From: Clostridia bacterium
GTDB taxonomy: Bacteria > UBA6262 > WVXT01 > JAUXBS01
Direction: 5' to 3'
Assembly (NCBI GenBank): GCA_030618495.1
Contig: JAUXDE010000037.1
Location: 1-14,637 of the forward strand
DNA length: 14,637 nucleotides
A program made the translations under genes and the position numbers. Positions within the stretch are counted from its first letter, which is position 1. Each line of letters opens with the position of its first letter. Positions 14,276 to 14,637 of this stretch are shown piece after piece. The notes under the pieces were generated by a model. It worked only from the letters and a program-made list of their open reading frames with translations. It was not told the DNA's origin and made no database searches.

Positions 14276-14637
14276 TTAAAATGGAACATCATGTTCAATA
14301 TCTTTGTCATCCGTGGTATCACTCCCGGTATCTTTCTTTTTTTTAACGGGTTTTTCCGTTGAAGTTTTATCCGCCGTAACAGGTTTATTATCAAGCATTT
14401 GAAGATGATTGATTATAATTTCTGTAATATGGCTGGTAGTGCCCTCTTTGTTCTCCCATGAACGGGTTCGAAGCCTGCCCTCAACGTAAATACGGTTGCC
14501 TTTCTTGAGATACTTGATACAGAACTCCGCCAACTGTCTCCACGCTACTATCCTGTGCCAGTCAGTCCTTACCTGGGGATTCCCGTCTTTATCCTTCCAT
14601 GCCTCGTTTGTTGCTATATTGTAATTAACAACAGCAT
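14276..14637 (-). CDS. ssb: Single-stranded DNA-binding protein, 5' end outside window
   Basis: The frame is open to the window edge and gives the last 119 residues. The visible OB-fold part contains AVVNYNIATNEAW, then TDWHRIVAWRQLAEF and LKKGNRIYVEGRLRTRSWE, all core SSB sequence that binds single-stranded DNA. A flexible Lys/Asp/Thr-rich linker follows, ending in DVPF, the short acidic tip that recruits partner proteins (usually DDIPF). A TTG at 14533 might be mistaken for a start, but conserved SSB sequence continues for at least 34 codons upstream. About 20-30 N-terminal residues are missing. It should be the first visible gene of the run. Confidence 0.96.
   Translation of the reverse strand, partial: AVVNYNIATNEAWKDKDGNPQVRTDWHRIVAWRQLAEFCIKYLKKGNRIYVEGRLRTRSWENKEGTTSHITEIIINHLQMLDNKPVTADKTSTEKPVKKKKDTGSDTTDDKDIEHDVPF

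Overview
The window is a compact run of bacterial housekeeping genes, almost all on the minus strand, with one small gene fragment on the plus strand at the left edge. The protein set points to a diderm bacterium: an MlaE/MlaF/MlaD lipid transporter, a DXS/MEP-pathway IspDF fusion, and a YacL-type PIN-TRAM protein. I would guess an uncultivated phylum such as Omnitrophota or a relative, but nothing here fixes the taxonomy and I could run no search.

Reading in the direction of transcription (right to left), the order is: ssb (5' part outside the window), rpsR, a DUF2232/YybS membrane protein, rplI, dnaB, alr, mlaE, mlaF, mlaD, radA, yacL-like, ispDF, cysS, and an RNA m5U methyltransferase. A 613-bp gene-poor stretch follows, then an orphan response regulator with its own promoter. 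The response regulator converges on the 3' end of a TPR protein (plus strand). Within the main run most gaps are under 50 bp, and three junctions are ATGA overlaps (rpsR/DUF2232, mlaF/mlaD, radA/yacL), so one or a few long transcripts are likely. The run joins two conserved neighbourhoods: replication/ribosome (ssb-rpsR-DUF2232-rplI-dnaB) and radA-yacL-ispD-ispF-cysS. The alr-mlaEFD block sits between them.

The unusual content is in the non-coding DNA. Between the methyltransferase and the response regulator (800-1334) lie two MITE-like elements. Each is about 266-269 bp with its own terminal inverted repeats. They share an internal layout, and one is inserted inside the other in opposite orientation. 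The right end of the outer element supplies the last four codons and the stop of the methyltransferase. A second, unrelated structured element of 114 bp (5127-5240) lies between yacL and ispDF. It has 18-bp terminal inverted repeats, one of which overlaps the ispDF start codon, and it contains two mutually exclusive stem pairings.

I found no tRNA, rRNA, CRISPR array, intact transposase or defence genes. The coding part is ordinary conserved machinery.
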